Position numbers and translations under genes: made by a program
Part shown: piece after piece, positions 25,035-34,648 of the stretch
Layout: every line of letters starts with the position of its first letter
Numbering within the stretch: the first letter of the stretch is position 1
Notes under the pieces: model-generated
What the model was told of the DNA's origin: nothing
Databases searched by the model: none
What the model saw: only the letters and a program-made list of their open reading frames with translations
Source of the DNA: Mobiluncus sp963511525
GTDB taxonomy: Bacteria > Actinomycetota > Actinomycetes > Actinomycetales > Actinomycetaceae
Length of the DNA: 64,000 bases
Direction: 5' to 3'
NCBI RefSeq assembly: GCF_963511525.1
Contig: NZ_CAUPIY010000002.1
Location: forward strand, 124,001-188,000

Positions 25035-26087
25035 CTACTTTAGGCGGTTAATTTGCAAGTGCGCAAAATCCGAGAGGGCGGCCTTAACTTTTCCTTCGGG
25101 AATGTGGTCCAGGTGTCCCAGGGCGCGTTCGACCCACTGCCCGGCCAGCCGCTTTGTTTCCGCCGTCACCGGGTGCGCCGCCAATTGGGCGGTGACTTGA
25201 GCTAAGACCGCATCGTCTTGCAGGGAGGCAGTATCGCCAATCGCTTTCAACAAGGCGCGGTCGACCTCGGTGTCCCGACCCTCCTGCACGATCTTTCCCA
25301 GCAGCAGGACGGGTAGCGTTTTCGTGCCGTCGCGCAGGTCGGCTCCGGGGGTTTTCCCGCTTTGAGCCTCGGTAGCCTGCAGATCCAACACATCATCGGC
25401 AATCTGGAACGCCACGCCCAAATCCTCGCCGAACTGGGTCACAGCCGCGACCGTGGCCGCCTCGCAGCCGGAGAGTTCCGCACCGTACAGTGCCGCACAG
25501 CCAATCAACGCGCCGGTTTTGTCCCGCAGCACGTCAATATAGAACTCGATGGGGTCGTCATCATCTCCGGGACCGAAAATGTCATGCATTTGCCCCAAGC
25601 ACAACCGCTCGAACGTTTGGGAATGCTGCGCCACGATGCTAGGTCCGAGTTCGGACACCAGCAGGGAGGCGCGGGCAAAAATCAAATCTCCCGCCATCAC
25701 CGCCAGGGTGTTCGTCCACTGCACGTGAGCCGCGCGTACCCCGCGGCGCATGGTCGCTTCGTCCATCAAATCGTCGTGGTACAGCGAAGCCAGGTGAGTC
25801 AGCTCCACTGCCACCGCGGCTTGCTTAACCTTGGCGGACACGGGTTGATCCGGAGCTCCCAGCTGGGAAATGAGCAGGGTCAGCAGCGGACGCATCCGTT
25901 TTCCACCCGCGGCTCGCAGGTGGGAAACCAGCTCTGAGGTGTTTTCTCGCTGCGTCTGCGTTTCCCGCACCAGCATCTGTTCGACGTCATCCAAGGCTTC
26001 CAGAAGTTTCGTTTCCAGTGAGCCCGGGGTCTGCAGGACAGAGTCAGTCGAGACCGGGTATTGCGTGTCGGCCAGTTTTTTTCTCAC
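25035..26087 (-). CDS. Polyprenyl diphosphate synthase (menaquinone side chain)
   Basis: 350 residues. It extends FPP or GGPP with IPP units to the side chain of menaquinone. The first Asp-rich motif is D-D-L-M-D at about residue 105-109 with the R-R-G that follows, and the second is D-D-V-L-D near 225; G-K-R-M-R-P lies near 72. Chain length cannot be set from sequence with certainty. The GTG start is used. It lies 10 bases after nuoN, so it is probably the last gene of the nuo transcript, which couples complex I and quinone supply. Confidence 0.9.
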   Translation of the reverse strand: MRKKLADTQYPVSTDSVLQTPGSLETKLLEALDDVEQMLVRETQTQRENTSELVSHLRAAGGKRMRPLLTLLISQLGAPDQPVSAKVKQAAVAVELTHLASLYHDDLMDEATMRRGVRAAHVQWTNTLAVMAGDLIFARASLLVSELGPSIVAQHSQTFERLCLGQMHDIFGPGDDDDPIEFYIDVLRDKTGALIGCAALYGAELSGCEAATVAAVTQFGEDLGVAFQIADDVLDLQATEAQSGKTPGADLRDGTKTLPVLLLGKIVQEGRDTEVDRALLKAIGDTASLQDDAVLAQVTAQLAAHPVTAETKRLAGQWVERALGHLDHIPEGKVKAALSDFAHLQINRLK

Positions 26088-26097
26088 GGGTTCAAGA

Positions 26098-27684
26098 CTA
26101 TGCGCCCAGGGTAAACAACGCCAAAAGCGGCTGGCTGGCTACGCCCAACGCGATGGTCGCCAACGCGCACAGCACGATGACGCATTTGGTCAAGCCATCG
26201 CCAGCCGAGATGGTGGCGGTGTCTGAACCGGGTTCGGTAAAGAACATTCGCATGATGACCCGGAAGTAAAAGAACGCGGTAACGACCGAGGCCAGCAAGC
26301 CAATCAGGACCAGGATGCCGTTGGCGGGATCTGCCGCCAAGCCTGCCTCAAACACGACGAATTTTCCGATGAATCCACCGGTCAGAGGGATGCCCGCGAA
26401 GCTCAGCAGGAAGATAGCCATCGCGGATGCCATAGCCGGGTGCTTGCGCCCCAGGCCGTCCCAAGAGCTCAGCGCCGAAGCCTCCCCGCGCACCGTGCCT
26501 TCTGCGTCCTCGTCACGCACAATCGAGACGACCGCGAAAGCGCCTATGGTCGCGACGCCGTAAGCCAAGACGTAAAAGACTATGGAAGTGAAAGCACTCC
26601 CCGTAGTCCCGAACAGGGCAATCATGATGAAGCCCACGTGGGCAATCGAGGAGTATGCCAACATTCGCTTCACGTCAGTTTGGACGATGCCCAGGAAGGT
26701 GCCCACCACGATGGTCGCGATGATGACCATCCACATGAGGACCACGAAGTCCCAACTCAGCTGCGTGTAGAGGAAACTGTACAGGTGCAGCAGGGCACCG
26801 AAAGCGGCGACTTTCACCCCAGCCGCCATGAAGCCGGAAATCGGCGAGGGCGCACCTTGGTAAACGTCGGGAGCCCAGGCGTGGAACGGCACGGCGGAAA
26901 CCTTAAAGAACAAGCCCACCAGCAGCATGGCTCCGCCGGTCAGGAGCATCCAGTCCAGACCCGAGTTCAAGGACACGGCGCTGGACATCTCCACTAGGTT
27001 CAAGGTTCCGGTGTAACCGTAGAGCATGGTGATACCCATCAGGAAGAATGCCGAAGCAAAAGCGCCGAGGATAAAGTATTTCAGGCCGGCTTCCTGGCTC
27101 AGCAGGCGGCGACGCCGACCCATCGCGCTCATGATGTAGAGCGGCAAGCTCATCAACTCCAGCGCCACGAACAGGGTCAACAGGTTCCCCGAGCTGATGA
27201 AGGCCATCATGCCGCCCAGCGAGTAGAGGAACAGGGGGTACATTTCCGTGCGCTGGTAGCGAATCTTAATCGCGTAGTCCTCCTGGGACGAGCCGGGGGT
27301 GTCAGCAGCCTGGGGAGTAAACGAGCCGTCGTTCGGGGTGGAGCGGTCAATGACCACGATAGCCGCCAACAGCCCTACCACCAGCAATACCAGCTGGAAA
27401 CCCAGCGAGAGCTGATCCTCGAGCAGGGTTCCCGCCGCAATTTGGCGCGCTCCCTGCTGACCAACCACGGTAAAACGCCAAGCGACCAAGACAATTGCTG
27501 CGATGACGCTGGCGAAAGTCAGGAAAGCGTTGACGCCTTTACGGAAGCTAGGCCAGGGGAAAGCCTCAATGAGGGTCGCCAACACGGCGGCACCCAGCAG
27601 GACCAACAAGGGGCTCAGTGCATCCCATTCCACCACGGGGCTAACCTCCAAGGTTTTCACAATCACCGGAAGAATCGCGTTCAT
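26098..27684 (-). CDS. nuoN: NADH-quinone oxidoreductase subunit N
   Basis: 528 residues with about 14 hydrophobic segments. NuoN is one of the three antiporter-like proton-pumping subunits of complex I. The conserved L-K-Y-F-I-L-G-A segment with its membrane Lys, and K-V-S-A-V-P-F-H-A-W-A-P-D-V-Y-Q-G, are present. It overlaps nuoM by 4 bases (ATGA), and the polyprenyl synthase gene follows 10 bases on. Confidence 0.95.
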   Translation of the reverse strand: MNAILPVIVKTLEVSPVVEWDALSPLLVLLGAAVLATLIEAFPWPSFRKGVNAFLTFASVIAAIVLVAWRFTVVGQQGARQIAAGTLLEDQLSLGFQLVLLVVGLLAAIVVIDRSTPNDGSFTPQAADTPGSSQEDYAIKIRYQRTEMYPLFLYSLGGMMAFISSGNLLTLFVALELMSLPLYIMSAMGRRRRLLSQEAGLKYFILGAFASAFFLMGITMLYGYTGTLNLVEMSSAVSLNSGLDWMLLTGGAMLLVGLFFKVSAVPFHAWAPDVYQGAPSPISGFMAAGVKVAAFGALLHLYSFLYTQLSWDFVVLMWMVIIATIVVGTFLGIVQTDVKRMLAYSSIAHVGFIMIALFGTTGSAFTSIVFYVLAYGVATIGAFAVVSIVRDEDAEGTVRGEASALSSWDGLGRKHPAMASAMAIFLLSFAGIPLTGGFIGKFVVFEAGLAADPANGILVLIGLLASVVTAFFYFRVIMRMFFTEPGSDTATISAGDGLTKCVIVLCALATIALGVASQPLLALFTLGA

Positions 27685-29273
27685 TTGGCGCCTCCTTCGC
27701 TCGTGGCTAAGACGGCTGGGGCAGACGCCAACCCGCTGCTAGACACCGCTTGATACATGAGGGCGGCGTCGGGCTTAATCAGATCCAAGGTCGGTCCGGG
27801 CAAGACGCCCAAACCGAACATCGCCAGAACCAGGGGAACCATGATGAACTTTTCTCGCCAGTTCAAGTCCTTGGCTTCGCGTACCGCGCCGTCAATCGGC
27901 CCGGTAAATACATTCAGGTAAGGCACCAGCAAGTAAACCGAAGCCAACACCACGCCCAAGATAGACAGGATTGCGGCCGCGATGTTCATCTTAAACGTGC
28001 CGACCAGAATCAAGTATTCGGGCAGGAAACCGGACAGGCCAGGCAGGGCGATAGCCGCCAGCCCCGACACCAGGAACAAGCCTGCCAAAGTCGGGGTGAC
28101 CCGCTGGAAACCGCGGTAGGCCGCGATTTCTTGGGTGCCGCCGCGTGTGGTCAGCCAACCACTCAACAGGAACAAGCCGGCGATAGAGACCCCGTGGGCG
28201 ACCATGTAGAGCATGGCGCCCTCGATTGCGGTCTGGGAGCCAATGTACAGAGCCAACACCATGAAACCGAAGTGGCTCACGGAAGTGAAGGACACCAAAC
28301 GCAGCAGATCCTTTTGCGAAATCGCCGCCAGCGCCCCCCACAGAATCGAGATGACCGCCAGCACCACAATAACCGGCGCAACTTTGGCGGAGGCCGTGGG
28401 GAACAGCTGCCAGCAGAACATAATCATGCCCCAGGTACCGACCTTGTCCAGTACGCCCACAAGCAGCACGGAGGTGCCGCCGCGGGCGACCGCCGCGGTG
28501 GAGGGCAGCCAGGTGTGCACCGGCACCATCGGCGCCTTGATTGCGAAAGCAATGAGGAAAGTCGTCATAATCCACATCTCGGCAGCCCCGGGGTGGAAGT
28601 TCCCTGAGGTCAGGTAATCCATGTGGAAAGCTCGGTCCCCGCCGCCGGAATACACGTACACGCCGATGACACCGAACAGCATGACCAAACCGCCCACCAG
28701 GGAATACAGCACGAACTTGATGGCGGCGTGGCGACGCACTTGTGCATCCCCGTTACCGTAACGGCCCACCAGGAAGTACAGCGGAATCAGCATCCCTTCA
28801 AAGGCGATATAGAACAGCAGCAGGTCACGGGCGGCGAACAGCAGCACCATGAAGGATTCCAAAGCCAGGATGAGGGCGGCGTATCCAGCTGCCGCGTTCG
28901 AGTCGGTGTCGTCCCGCCAGGAGGCCAGAATGACCAGGGGGGTCAAGGCGGTGGCGAGGATAATCATCACCATGCCCAGCCCGTTGACACCCAGCGCCCA
29001 AGACAGGCCAATCGCGGGCATCCAAGCGTAGGACTCGCCCAGTTGGAAAGCTCCCGGGGTTTTCGGGGCGAAGTCATAGCTGGTGAACAGGGCCACCAGC
29101 ACGCCAGCCAGGACCGCAGTGGATACGGCGAGGGAGACTTCCCGGCCAATGGAACGCAGCCAGGGGATGAGCCAGATTGCCAGGGCAAACCCCATCGGAA
29201 TGCACACCAGCAAGGACAACCACGGGAAACCAGCCGTTGTCGGAATAGTTGTTTGAGTCAAAACCATGTTCAT
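27681..29273 (-). CDS. nuoM: NADH-quinone oxidoreductase subunit M
   Basis: 530 residues, about 14 membrane segments. It is an antiporter-like subunit of complex I. The signature K-A-P-M-V-P-V-H-T-W-L-P and the conserved Glu in the fifth helix region (Y-I-A-F-E-G-M-L-I-P) are visible, as is the Lys in the helix with K-F-V-L-Y-S-L-V-G. It starts 12 bases after nuoL. Confidence 0.95.
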   Translation of the reverse strand: MNMVLTQTTIPTTAGFPWLSLLVCIPMGFALAIWLIPWLRSIGREVSLAVSTAVLAGVLVALFTSYDFAPKTPGAFQLGESYAWMPAIGLSWALGVNGLGMVMIILATALTPLVILASWRDDTDSNAAAGYAALILALESFMVLLFAARDLLLFYIAFEGMLIPLYFLVGRYGNGDAQVRRHAAIKFVLYSLVGGLVMLFGVIGVYVYSGGGDRAFHMDYLTSGNFHPGAAEMWIMTTFLIAFAIKAPMVPVHTWLPSTAAVARGGTSVLLVGVLDKVGTWGMIMFCWQLFPTASAKVAPVIVVLAVISILWGALAAISQKDLLRLVSFTSVSHFGFMVLALYIGSQTAIEGAMLYMVAHGVSIAGLFLLSGWLTTRGGTQEIAAYRGFQRVTPTLAGLFLVSGLAAIALPGLSGFLPEYLILVGTFKMNIAAAILSILGVVLASVYLLVPYLNVFTGPIDGAVREAKDLNWREKFIMVPLVLAMFGLGVLPGPTLDLIKPDAALMYQAVSSSGLASAPAVLATSEGGAK

Positions 29274-29285
29274 CCTTTGTTTACC

Positions 29286-31277
29286 TCACAGCCTTGTCGC
29301 CAATACCAAGACAAGAGCCAAAACTGTGCCGAACAGGGTCCAGCCAGCGTAGCGGCGCGGGGAGCCGGAGTGGGCCAGCGCCCCGACTTTACCGAGCCAG
29401 AGAGAAAGTCGACCGGAGCCTTCCACGATGCCGTCGATGACCGCCCGGTCTGCCACCGCCACCCCGGAGGACAGCGCCAGTGTGGGGATAATAGCGACCT
29501 TTTCGTTTACCGCGTCTTGGTAGAGGTCCTCGCGGGCCGCCATGATGAAGGCGTTGGCTTCGGGCACGGCCTTTTCGACCGGGCGTTTCATGAACAGCAC
29601 CCAAGCGGTGACCACACCGATGATGACTACCGCCAGGGTCAAACCAATCAGCAGGGCTTCTGGCATGACTGGCTCGCCGTGTTCGACCATTTGACCGCGG
29701 GTGCCGATATTCACGATGGGGTTCAACCACGTCACGAACAGGTTGCCTACCGAGAGGAGGCCGCCGAGCGCAATGGAGAACACGGACAGCACCAGGAGCG
29801 GAATGGTCATCCACGGACCAGCCTCGTGCGGGTGCACCGGGGCGCCCTCCGCTTCGGTGGTCCAACGAGCCTCACCGTGGAAGATGAGGAAGAACAGGCG
29901 GGACATGTAGAAAGCGGTGATACCGGCGCCAACCAAGGCGACGAGACCGAATACCCAGGGGTACCAGGCCCCGAAGTTCGGGTTGGGCAGGAAAGCCGCC
30001 TCGATGATTTTGTCCTTGGAAAAGAACCCGGAGAACGGCGGGATTCCCAGGATAGCCAGCCAGCCGATGAAGAACGCGAACCAGGTAATCTTCATGACCT
30101 TGAACAGCCCGCCGAAACGGCGAATGTTGACCTGTTCGCTCATCGCGTGCATAACCGCACCGGCAGACAGGAACAGTTGGGCTTTAAAGAACCCGTGGGT
30201 AATGAGGTGGAAGATGGCGAATGCCCAACCGACCGGACCCAAGCCCGCCCCCAGCATCATGTAACCGATTTGGCTCATGGTAGAGGCCGCCAGGACCTTC
30301 TTCATGTCGTCTTTCGCACACCCGACGATGGCTCCGAACAGCAGGGTGATAGCCCCGATAATGGCTACGACCAGGGACGCGACTGGGGTTTGGGTATAGA
30401 TAGCACCGGAACGAACCATCAGGTACACGCCGGCCGTCACCATCGTGGCGGCGTGAATCAGCGCAGACACCGGGGTCGGGCCGGCCATAGCGTCACCCAG
30501 CCAGGCTTGGAGGGGGAACTGGGCAGATTTGCCACAGGCCGCCAGCAACAGGAACAGACCAATCGCGGTGGCCCAACCCGGCTGCAGCGTAGCGCCCAAC
30601 ACGTCGGCGAAATCCACGGAGCCGACCACGGCGAACATCGACATCATCGCCAGCAGCAGCCCCAGGTCGCCTACGCGGTTCATGATGAAAGCCTTGTTCG
30701 CGGCCAAAGCGTTGTTGTGGACTTGGTTCCAGAAACCAATCAGCAGGTAGGACGCCAAACCGACGCCTTCCCAACCGACGAACGTCACCAGGTAAGAGCT
30801 GCCCAGTACCAGGGTCAGCATGGAGGCCACGAAGAAATTCAGGTAGGCAAAGAAACGGCGTCGGTCAGGGTCGGCCGCCATGTATCCCACCGAATAGATG
30901 TGGATGAGGCCACCGACGAACGTCACCAGCATCACGAACGAGATGGACAGCGGATCCAACAGCAGACCGAAGCTCACGTTCACTTCCGAACCGGGCAGCC
31001 AGTTCCATACCGTCAGGCTTTGCGCGCGGGTTTCGGGGGAGCGTCCCAGCATATCCGCCAGAATGACCACGCCAATCACGAAGGAAGCCCACGGCGCCAG
31101 CATTCCCAGGTAGTGTCCCCAGGAATCCACGCGACGTCCCGCAATGAGCAGGAACATGGAACTGACGAAAGGAATGGCAATCATCAGCCAGGCGTATTGA
31201 GCCATGCCGGTGGCGGCTCCGAATTCCAGAACCGCGCCGCTAGCCAGCCCGTTGACAAGATTGAAAGTTTGCAACAT
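29286..31277 (-). CDS. nuoL: NADH-quinone oxidoreductase subunit L
   Basis: 663 residues, the usual length. NuoL is the distal antiporter subunit with a long C-terminal lateral helix, which fits the extended hydrophobic C-terminus here. The sequence has N-F-F-V-A-S-M-L, W-E-G-V-G-L-A-S-Y-L-L-I-G-F-W, K-S-A-Q-F-P-L-Q-A-W-L and the D-A-M-A-G-P-T-P-V-S-A-L-I-H-A-A-T-M-V-T-A-G-V-Y region that marks the subunit. It starts 15 bases after nuoK. Confidence 0.96.
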   Translation of the reverse strand: MLQTFNLVNGLASGAVLEFGAATGMAQYAWLMIAIPFVSSMFLLIAGRRVDSWGHYLGMLAPWASFVIGVVILADMLGRSPETRAQSLTVWNWLPGSEVNVSFGLLLDPLSISFVMLVTFVGGLIHIYSVGYMAADPDRRRFFAYLNFFVASMLTLVLGSSYLVTFVGWEGVGLASYLLIGFWNQVHNNALAANKAFIMNRVGDLGLLLAMMSMFAVVGSVDFADVLGATLQPGWATAIGLFLLLAACGKSAQFPLQAWLGDAMAGPTPVSALIHAATMVTAGVYLMVRSGAIYTQTPVASLVVAIIGAITLLFGAIVGCAKDDMKKVLAASTMSQIGYMMLGAGLGPVGWAFAIFHLITHGFFKAQLFLSAGAVMHAMSEQVNIRRFGGLFKVMKITWFAFFIGWLAILGIPPFSGFFSKDKIIEAAFLPNPNFGAWYPWVFGLVALVGAGITAFYMSRLFFLIFHGEARWTTEAEGAPVHPHEAGPWMTIPLLVLSVFSIALGGLLSVGNLFVTWLNPIVNIGTRGQMVEHGEPVMPEALLIGLTLAVVIIGVVTAWVLFMKRPVEKAVPEANAFIMAAREDLYQDAVNEKVAIIPTLALSSGVAVADRAVIDGIVEGSGRLSLWLGKVGALAHSGSPRRYAGWTLFGTVLALVLVLATRL

Positions 31278-31292
31278 ATTTTCCTTTCCCCC

Positions 31293-31592
31293 TTAGCCGT
31301 TCAACAGGTTGAAGTCGTCGAGGGAGGTGGTGCGCCGGGAGCGGAACAGCGACACGATTAGGGCCAAGCCGACCACAACTTCCGCCGCCGCCACGGTCAT
31401 CACAAAGAAGGCCAGGACCTGGCCGGTCATGTTGGCGTTGGCTTCTCCCAGAGCCACCAGCGCGATATTGCACGAGTTCAGCATGATTTCCACACCCATC
31501 AGGGCGATCACTGCGGAACGGTGGAGCAGCACGGTCAGGGCGCCCACAGCAAAGAGGCCCAGGGCCACGAATACCAGGAACATCACGTTCAT
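31293..31592 (-). CDS. nuoK: NADH-quinone oxidoreductase subunit K
   Basis: 99 residues with three hydrophobic segments, the normal size. Conserved membrane Glu residues lie in G-V-E-I-M-L-N-S and in A-A-A-E-V-V-V-G-L-A. It overlaps nuoJ by 4 bases and nuoL follows after 15. Confidence 0.95.
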   Translation of the reverse strand: MNVMFLVFVALGLFAVGALTVLLHRSAVIALMGVEIMLNSCNIALVALGEANANMTGQVLAFFVMTVAAAEVVVGLALIVSLFRSRRTTSLDDFNLLNG

Positions 31593-32563
31593 GCGTTTTC
31601 TCCTTCTTTCGTGGCTTCACCAGGTTCGGTGTGGCCCTCAATAGTTTTGTCGAGCGGCTTTTCCAGTTCCGCCGTCATCTCGGGAGCGCCCGGTCCGGGC
31701 ATTCCCGCCGCGCCGGAACGCGCGACCAGTGTGGAGGTTTTCGCTCCGTGCAAGCTCACGTCGCCGCTGATTTCGGCCGCCAAAGCGCGAGCCGTCCACG
31801 GCGAGGCTTCCCCAAGCGACCGTTCTTCGCCGCGAACCCGCACCACGCGCGGCACCGATTCCGGCACCGGACGCTGGGTTTCGCCGCTGATAGCCGGCAC
31901 GTCCAACGCGTTGGTTTCGGCGTAAACCCCCGGCGGCACGGTCTGGCCCAGCACGTGACCGGTCTCCCGGTACGCCTTCATCCGCTGCTTCACCAGGAAA
32001 GACTGGGTCAAGCGCGGCAACAGCGCCTCAGAGTGAGTCAAGCTCATCGCACCGACCGCGGCCACAATCAGCAGGGTGGCGATCATTTCCAGCGGAGCAT
32101 AGTAAGTGTTGATGACTTCGGTGGCCAGCTGGACCGGATTTGAGTCCCCGCTGGGCTGCGCCGGAGCCCCGTTCACCGTGGTGTTCGCGGCCGCGACTAT
32201 CGCCATAATCCCGAAAGCGATGGCCAACAGTACCGACACCGCGACGGTCACGACTTTGGAATCTCGCGGCGAGTCCACGGCTTGCACCCCCACCAACATA
32301 ATGACGAACAGGAACATCATCATGATGGCGCCGGTGTAAACCACAATCTGGACCGCGCCCAGGAACTCGGCACCGACCGAAAAGTAGATACCCGCCACAC
32401 ACACCATCATGGCAACCATGTAGACCGCGGCGTGAACAGCTCGATTCGACAACGCGACACCCAAAGCCGCAATCAACGCCAGAGCGGAACACACCGCCAC
32501 GAAGATTGTCTGACCGGTGCCCATCTCGGGTAAGGCCGCGGCCGCTTGCAGCAAGTGGCTCAT
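31589..32563 (-). CDS. nuoJ: NADH-quinone oxidoreductase subunit J, with long C-terminal extension
   Basis: 324 residues; E. coli NuoJ has 184. The first 190 or so carry five hydrophobic segments with the conserved V-V-Y-T-G-A-I-M-M-M-F-L-F-V-I-M-L. The remaining 130 residues are polar (Arg/Glu/Ser/Ala-rich) and likely cytoplasmic; actinobacterial NuoJ proteins often have such tails. Overlaps of 4 bases with both neighbours fit translational coupling. Confidence 0.93.
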   Translation of the reverse strand: MSHLLQAAAALPEMGTGQTIFVAVCSALALIAALGVALSNRAVHAAVYMVAMMVCVAGIYFSVGAEFLGAVQIVVYTGAIMMMFLFVIMLVGVQAVDSPRDSKVVTVAVSVLLAIAFGIMAIVAAANTTVNGAPAQPSGDSNPVQLATEVINTYYAPLEMIATLLIVAAVGAMSLTHSEALLPRLTQSFLVKQRMKAYRETGHVLGQTVPPGVYAETNALDVPAISGETQRPVPESVPRVVRVRGEERSLGEASPWTARALAAEISGDVSLHGAKTSTLVARSGAAGMPGPGAPEMTAELEKPLDKTIEGHTEPGEATKEGENA

Positions 32564-33288
32564 GCTTTCACCTCCTGTACCGGTTTCCCGGCGCTGGCCA
32601 AGGAGGCATCGTGCGGACGGCGACTCGCGACCCAGTCAATCTGGTCGGGGGTCGGGCCGGTGACGCTTCCGTTGTAGTAATCCATGTCAGAAGTGCCTGA
32701 AGCCATCGGGTGGGGCGTGTCGAGCATTCCGGCATCCAAAGGAACCAACAGGCGGTCCTTTTCAAAAATCAAATCCTCGCGGTTGTCGTCCCAAATCTCG
32801 TAATCGTTGGACATCGTGAGGGCTCGCGTCGGGCAGGCTTCGATGCACATGCCGCAAAAGATGCAGCGCAGATAGTTGATTTGGTAGACCCGCCCGTAAC
32901 GTTCGCCGGCGCTGTACTGTTCCTCCGGGGTGTTCGAGGCGGCCTCCACGTAGATGGCGTCGGCCGGGCACGCCCAAGCGCACAGTTCGCAGCCCACGCA
33001 CTTTTCCAAGCCATCCGGATAACGGTTCAGCTGGTGGCGTCCGTGGTAGCGCGGCTGGGTCGGCACCTTTTCGAAGGGGTACTGTTCAGTCACGTAGGGG
33101 CGGAAGAAGTTGCGGAACGTGACCCCGAAACCGGCGACTGCTTTCAGCGACTCCGCGATGGGGCCTTTTTCCTTGCGTTGCCACAGTTGCGGATCCGCGT
33201 CCGCGGTGGGGGCAGGACCGGCACCAGCGGTGTTTTCCGGTTCGTCAGGGGAGGCGACCAAATTGTTGTCAGAAGTTTCTGCGCTCAC
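32560..33288 (-). CDS. nuoI: NADH-quinone oxidoreductase subunit I
   Basis: 242 residues. It carries clusters N6a and N6b in the arm joining the membrane part. Two motifs, C-V-G-C-E-L-C-A-W-A-C-P and C-I-F-C-G-M-C-I-E-A-C-P, are about 40 residues apart as expected. The N-terminal 45 residues before the conserved F-R-P-Y segment and the C-terminal 50 are longer than in E. coli. GTG start; overlaps of 4 bases with nuoH and nuoJ. Confidence 0.96.
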   Translation of the reverse strand: MSAETSDNNLVASPDEPENTAGAGPAPTADADPQLWQRKEKGPIAESLKAVAGFGVTFRNFFRPYVTEQYPFEKVPTQPRYHGRHQLNRYPDGLEKCVGCELCAWACPADAIYVEAASNTPEEQYSAGERYGRVYQINYLRCIFCGMCIEACPTRALTMSNDYEIWDDNREDLIFEKDRLLVPLDAGMLDTPHPMASGTSDMDYYNGSVTGPTPDQIDWVASRRPHDASLASAGKPVQEVKA

Positions 33289-34643
33289 TTTTCTTCCTTT
33301 CCGCCCGTGATGGCTGTCTCAGCCGGGGTGTTGGGAGTAACTTTCAAGAGTCCAGAACGCGGACTGGGGGGCAGCTCCTGTCCGGGCAGGGGCGGAACCG
33401 GGAATCCGTCCGCCATCGGGTCAAAGGGTTTGGCCACGGGCGGTTTCGCTTTCTTGATGGGAATCAGCATCACGACGACCAGCAGCACCACGCAGACCAC
33501 AGCCACCGCAATCATGATTTGTTGCGAGTTGAAACCGAAGAACACGGGCAGAGCCTTAATCCAGGCCACCGCCATCATCCACACGAAGCCGATGGGAATC
33601 AAGACCTTCCAGCCGAGGTTCATGAACTGGTCGTAGCGGAAGCGCACCTGAGTGCCGCGAACCCACACAAAAATCCAGAACAGGAACCACACCTTGAGGG
33701 TGAACCACAGGATGCCCCACCACGGAGACCCGGTGACGGGGTTCATGAAGTCCCACGGCCACGGCGCTTTGTAGCCACCCAGGAACATGGTCACCGCGAC
33801 GGCGGAAACATTAAAGATGTTGATGTATTCGGCCAGGTAGTACCAGGCGAAGTTCATTCCCGAGTATTCGGTTTGATGCCCGGCCACCAGCTCGCTTTCG
33901 CATTCGGTCAGGTCGAACGGCAGACGGTTCGTTTCCCCGAAAGAAGCGATGAGATAGACGATGAAGGCGGGCAACAGTCCCAGCAGCCAACTCGGATCCT
34001 TTTGCGCCTCCACGATTTCGGAGGTGGACATGGAACCAGCCATGATGAACACGCTGACCAACGCGGTGCCCATCGCCAGTTCGTAGGAGATAACTTGAGC
34101 CGTGGAACGCACGGAACCCAGCAGTGGGAACGGAGAGTTCGCTGACCAGCCGCCCAGGACAATCCCATAGATACCGACGGCGGAAATCGCCAACACAATC
34201 AAGGTGGCAACCCCGGAGTCGAACAGCTGCAGCGGCGTGGATATTCCGCCAATCGTCACGTTCGGCCCGAAAGGAATCAGCGCGAAGATGGCGAAAGCCG
34301 TGAATGCCACCAGAATCGGAGAAATCAAGTAAATCAGGGTGTCGGCGCCCTTGAGACGAAAGTTTTCTTTGAACACCATCTTGCCGGCGTCCGCAACCGC
34401 CTGGAGCAGACCGAGCGGGCCGCGCACGTTCGGACCGGGACGGGTTTGAATACGACCCAAACCGCGACGCTCCACCCACAGTGCCAACAGCACATAGAGA
34501 ATCAGCGTCACGATCAGAATCAGGGCTTTAATCAGGGAAATCCACCAGGTTTCCTGGCTGAAGTCAGCCCCTTTCGGAGCCGACGCCCCAGCGGGCCACA
34601 AGTCAGCTCCCATAACGGTCAGGATAGGAATCAATGTGTACAT
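33285..34643 (-). CDS. nuoH: NADH-quinone oxidoreductase subunit H
   Basis: 452 residues with eight or nine hydrophobic segments. NuoH forms much of the quinone site. The motifs W-V-E-R-R-G-L-G-R-I-Q-x-R-P-G-P-N, the E-T-N-R-x-P-F-D-L-T-E-C-E-S-E-L-V-A-G loop and R-G-T-x-x-R-x-R-Y-D-Q are intact. A Pro/Lys-rich C-terminal tail of about 55 residues follows. It starts 5 bases after nuoG. Confidence 0.96.
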   Translation of the reverse strand: MYTLIPILTVMGADLWPAGASAPKGADFSQETWWISLIKALILIVTLILYVLLALWVERRGLGRIQTRPGPNVRGPLGLLQAVADAGKMVFKENFRLKGADTLIYLISPILVAFTAFAIFALIPFGPNVTIGGISTPLQLFDSGVATLIVLAISAVGIYGIVLGGWSANSPFPLLGSVRSTAQVISYELAMGTALVSVFIMAGSMSTSEIVEAQKDPSWLLGLLPAFIVYLIASFGETNRLPFDLTECESELVAGHQTEYSGMNFAWYYLAEYINIFNVSAVAVTMFLGGYKAPWPWDFMNPVTGSPWWGILWFTLKVWFLFWIFVWVRGTQVRFRYDQFMNLGWKVLIPIGFVWMMAVAWIKALPVFFGFNSQQIMIAVAVVCVVLLVVVMLIPIKKAKPPVAKPFDPMADGFPVPPLPGQELPPSPRSGLLKVTPNTPAETAITGGKEEK

Positions 34644-34648
34644 GATGG

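Noticed and set aside
28623..31361. A 912-codon open frame on the plus strand
   Set aside because: It lies antisense to nuoM and nuoL, is rich in His, Gln, Gly and Arg as expected for a shadow of membrane-protein codons, and has no domain or ribosome site.
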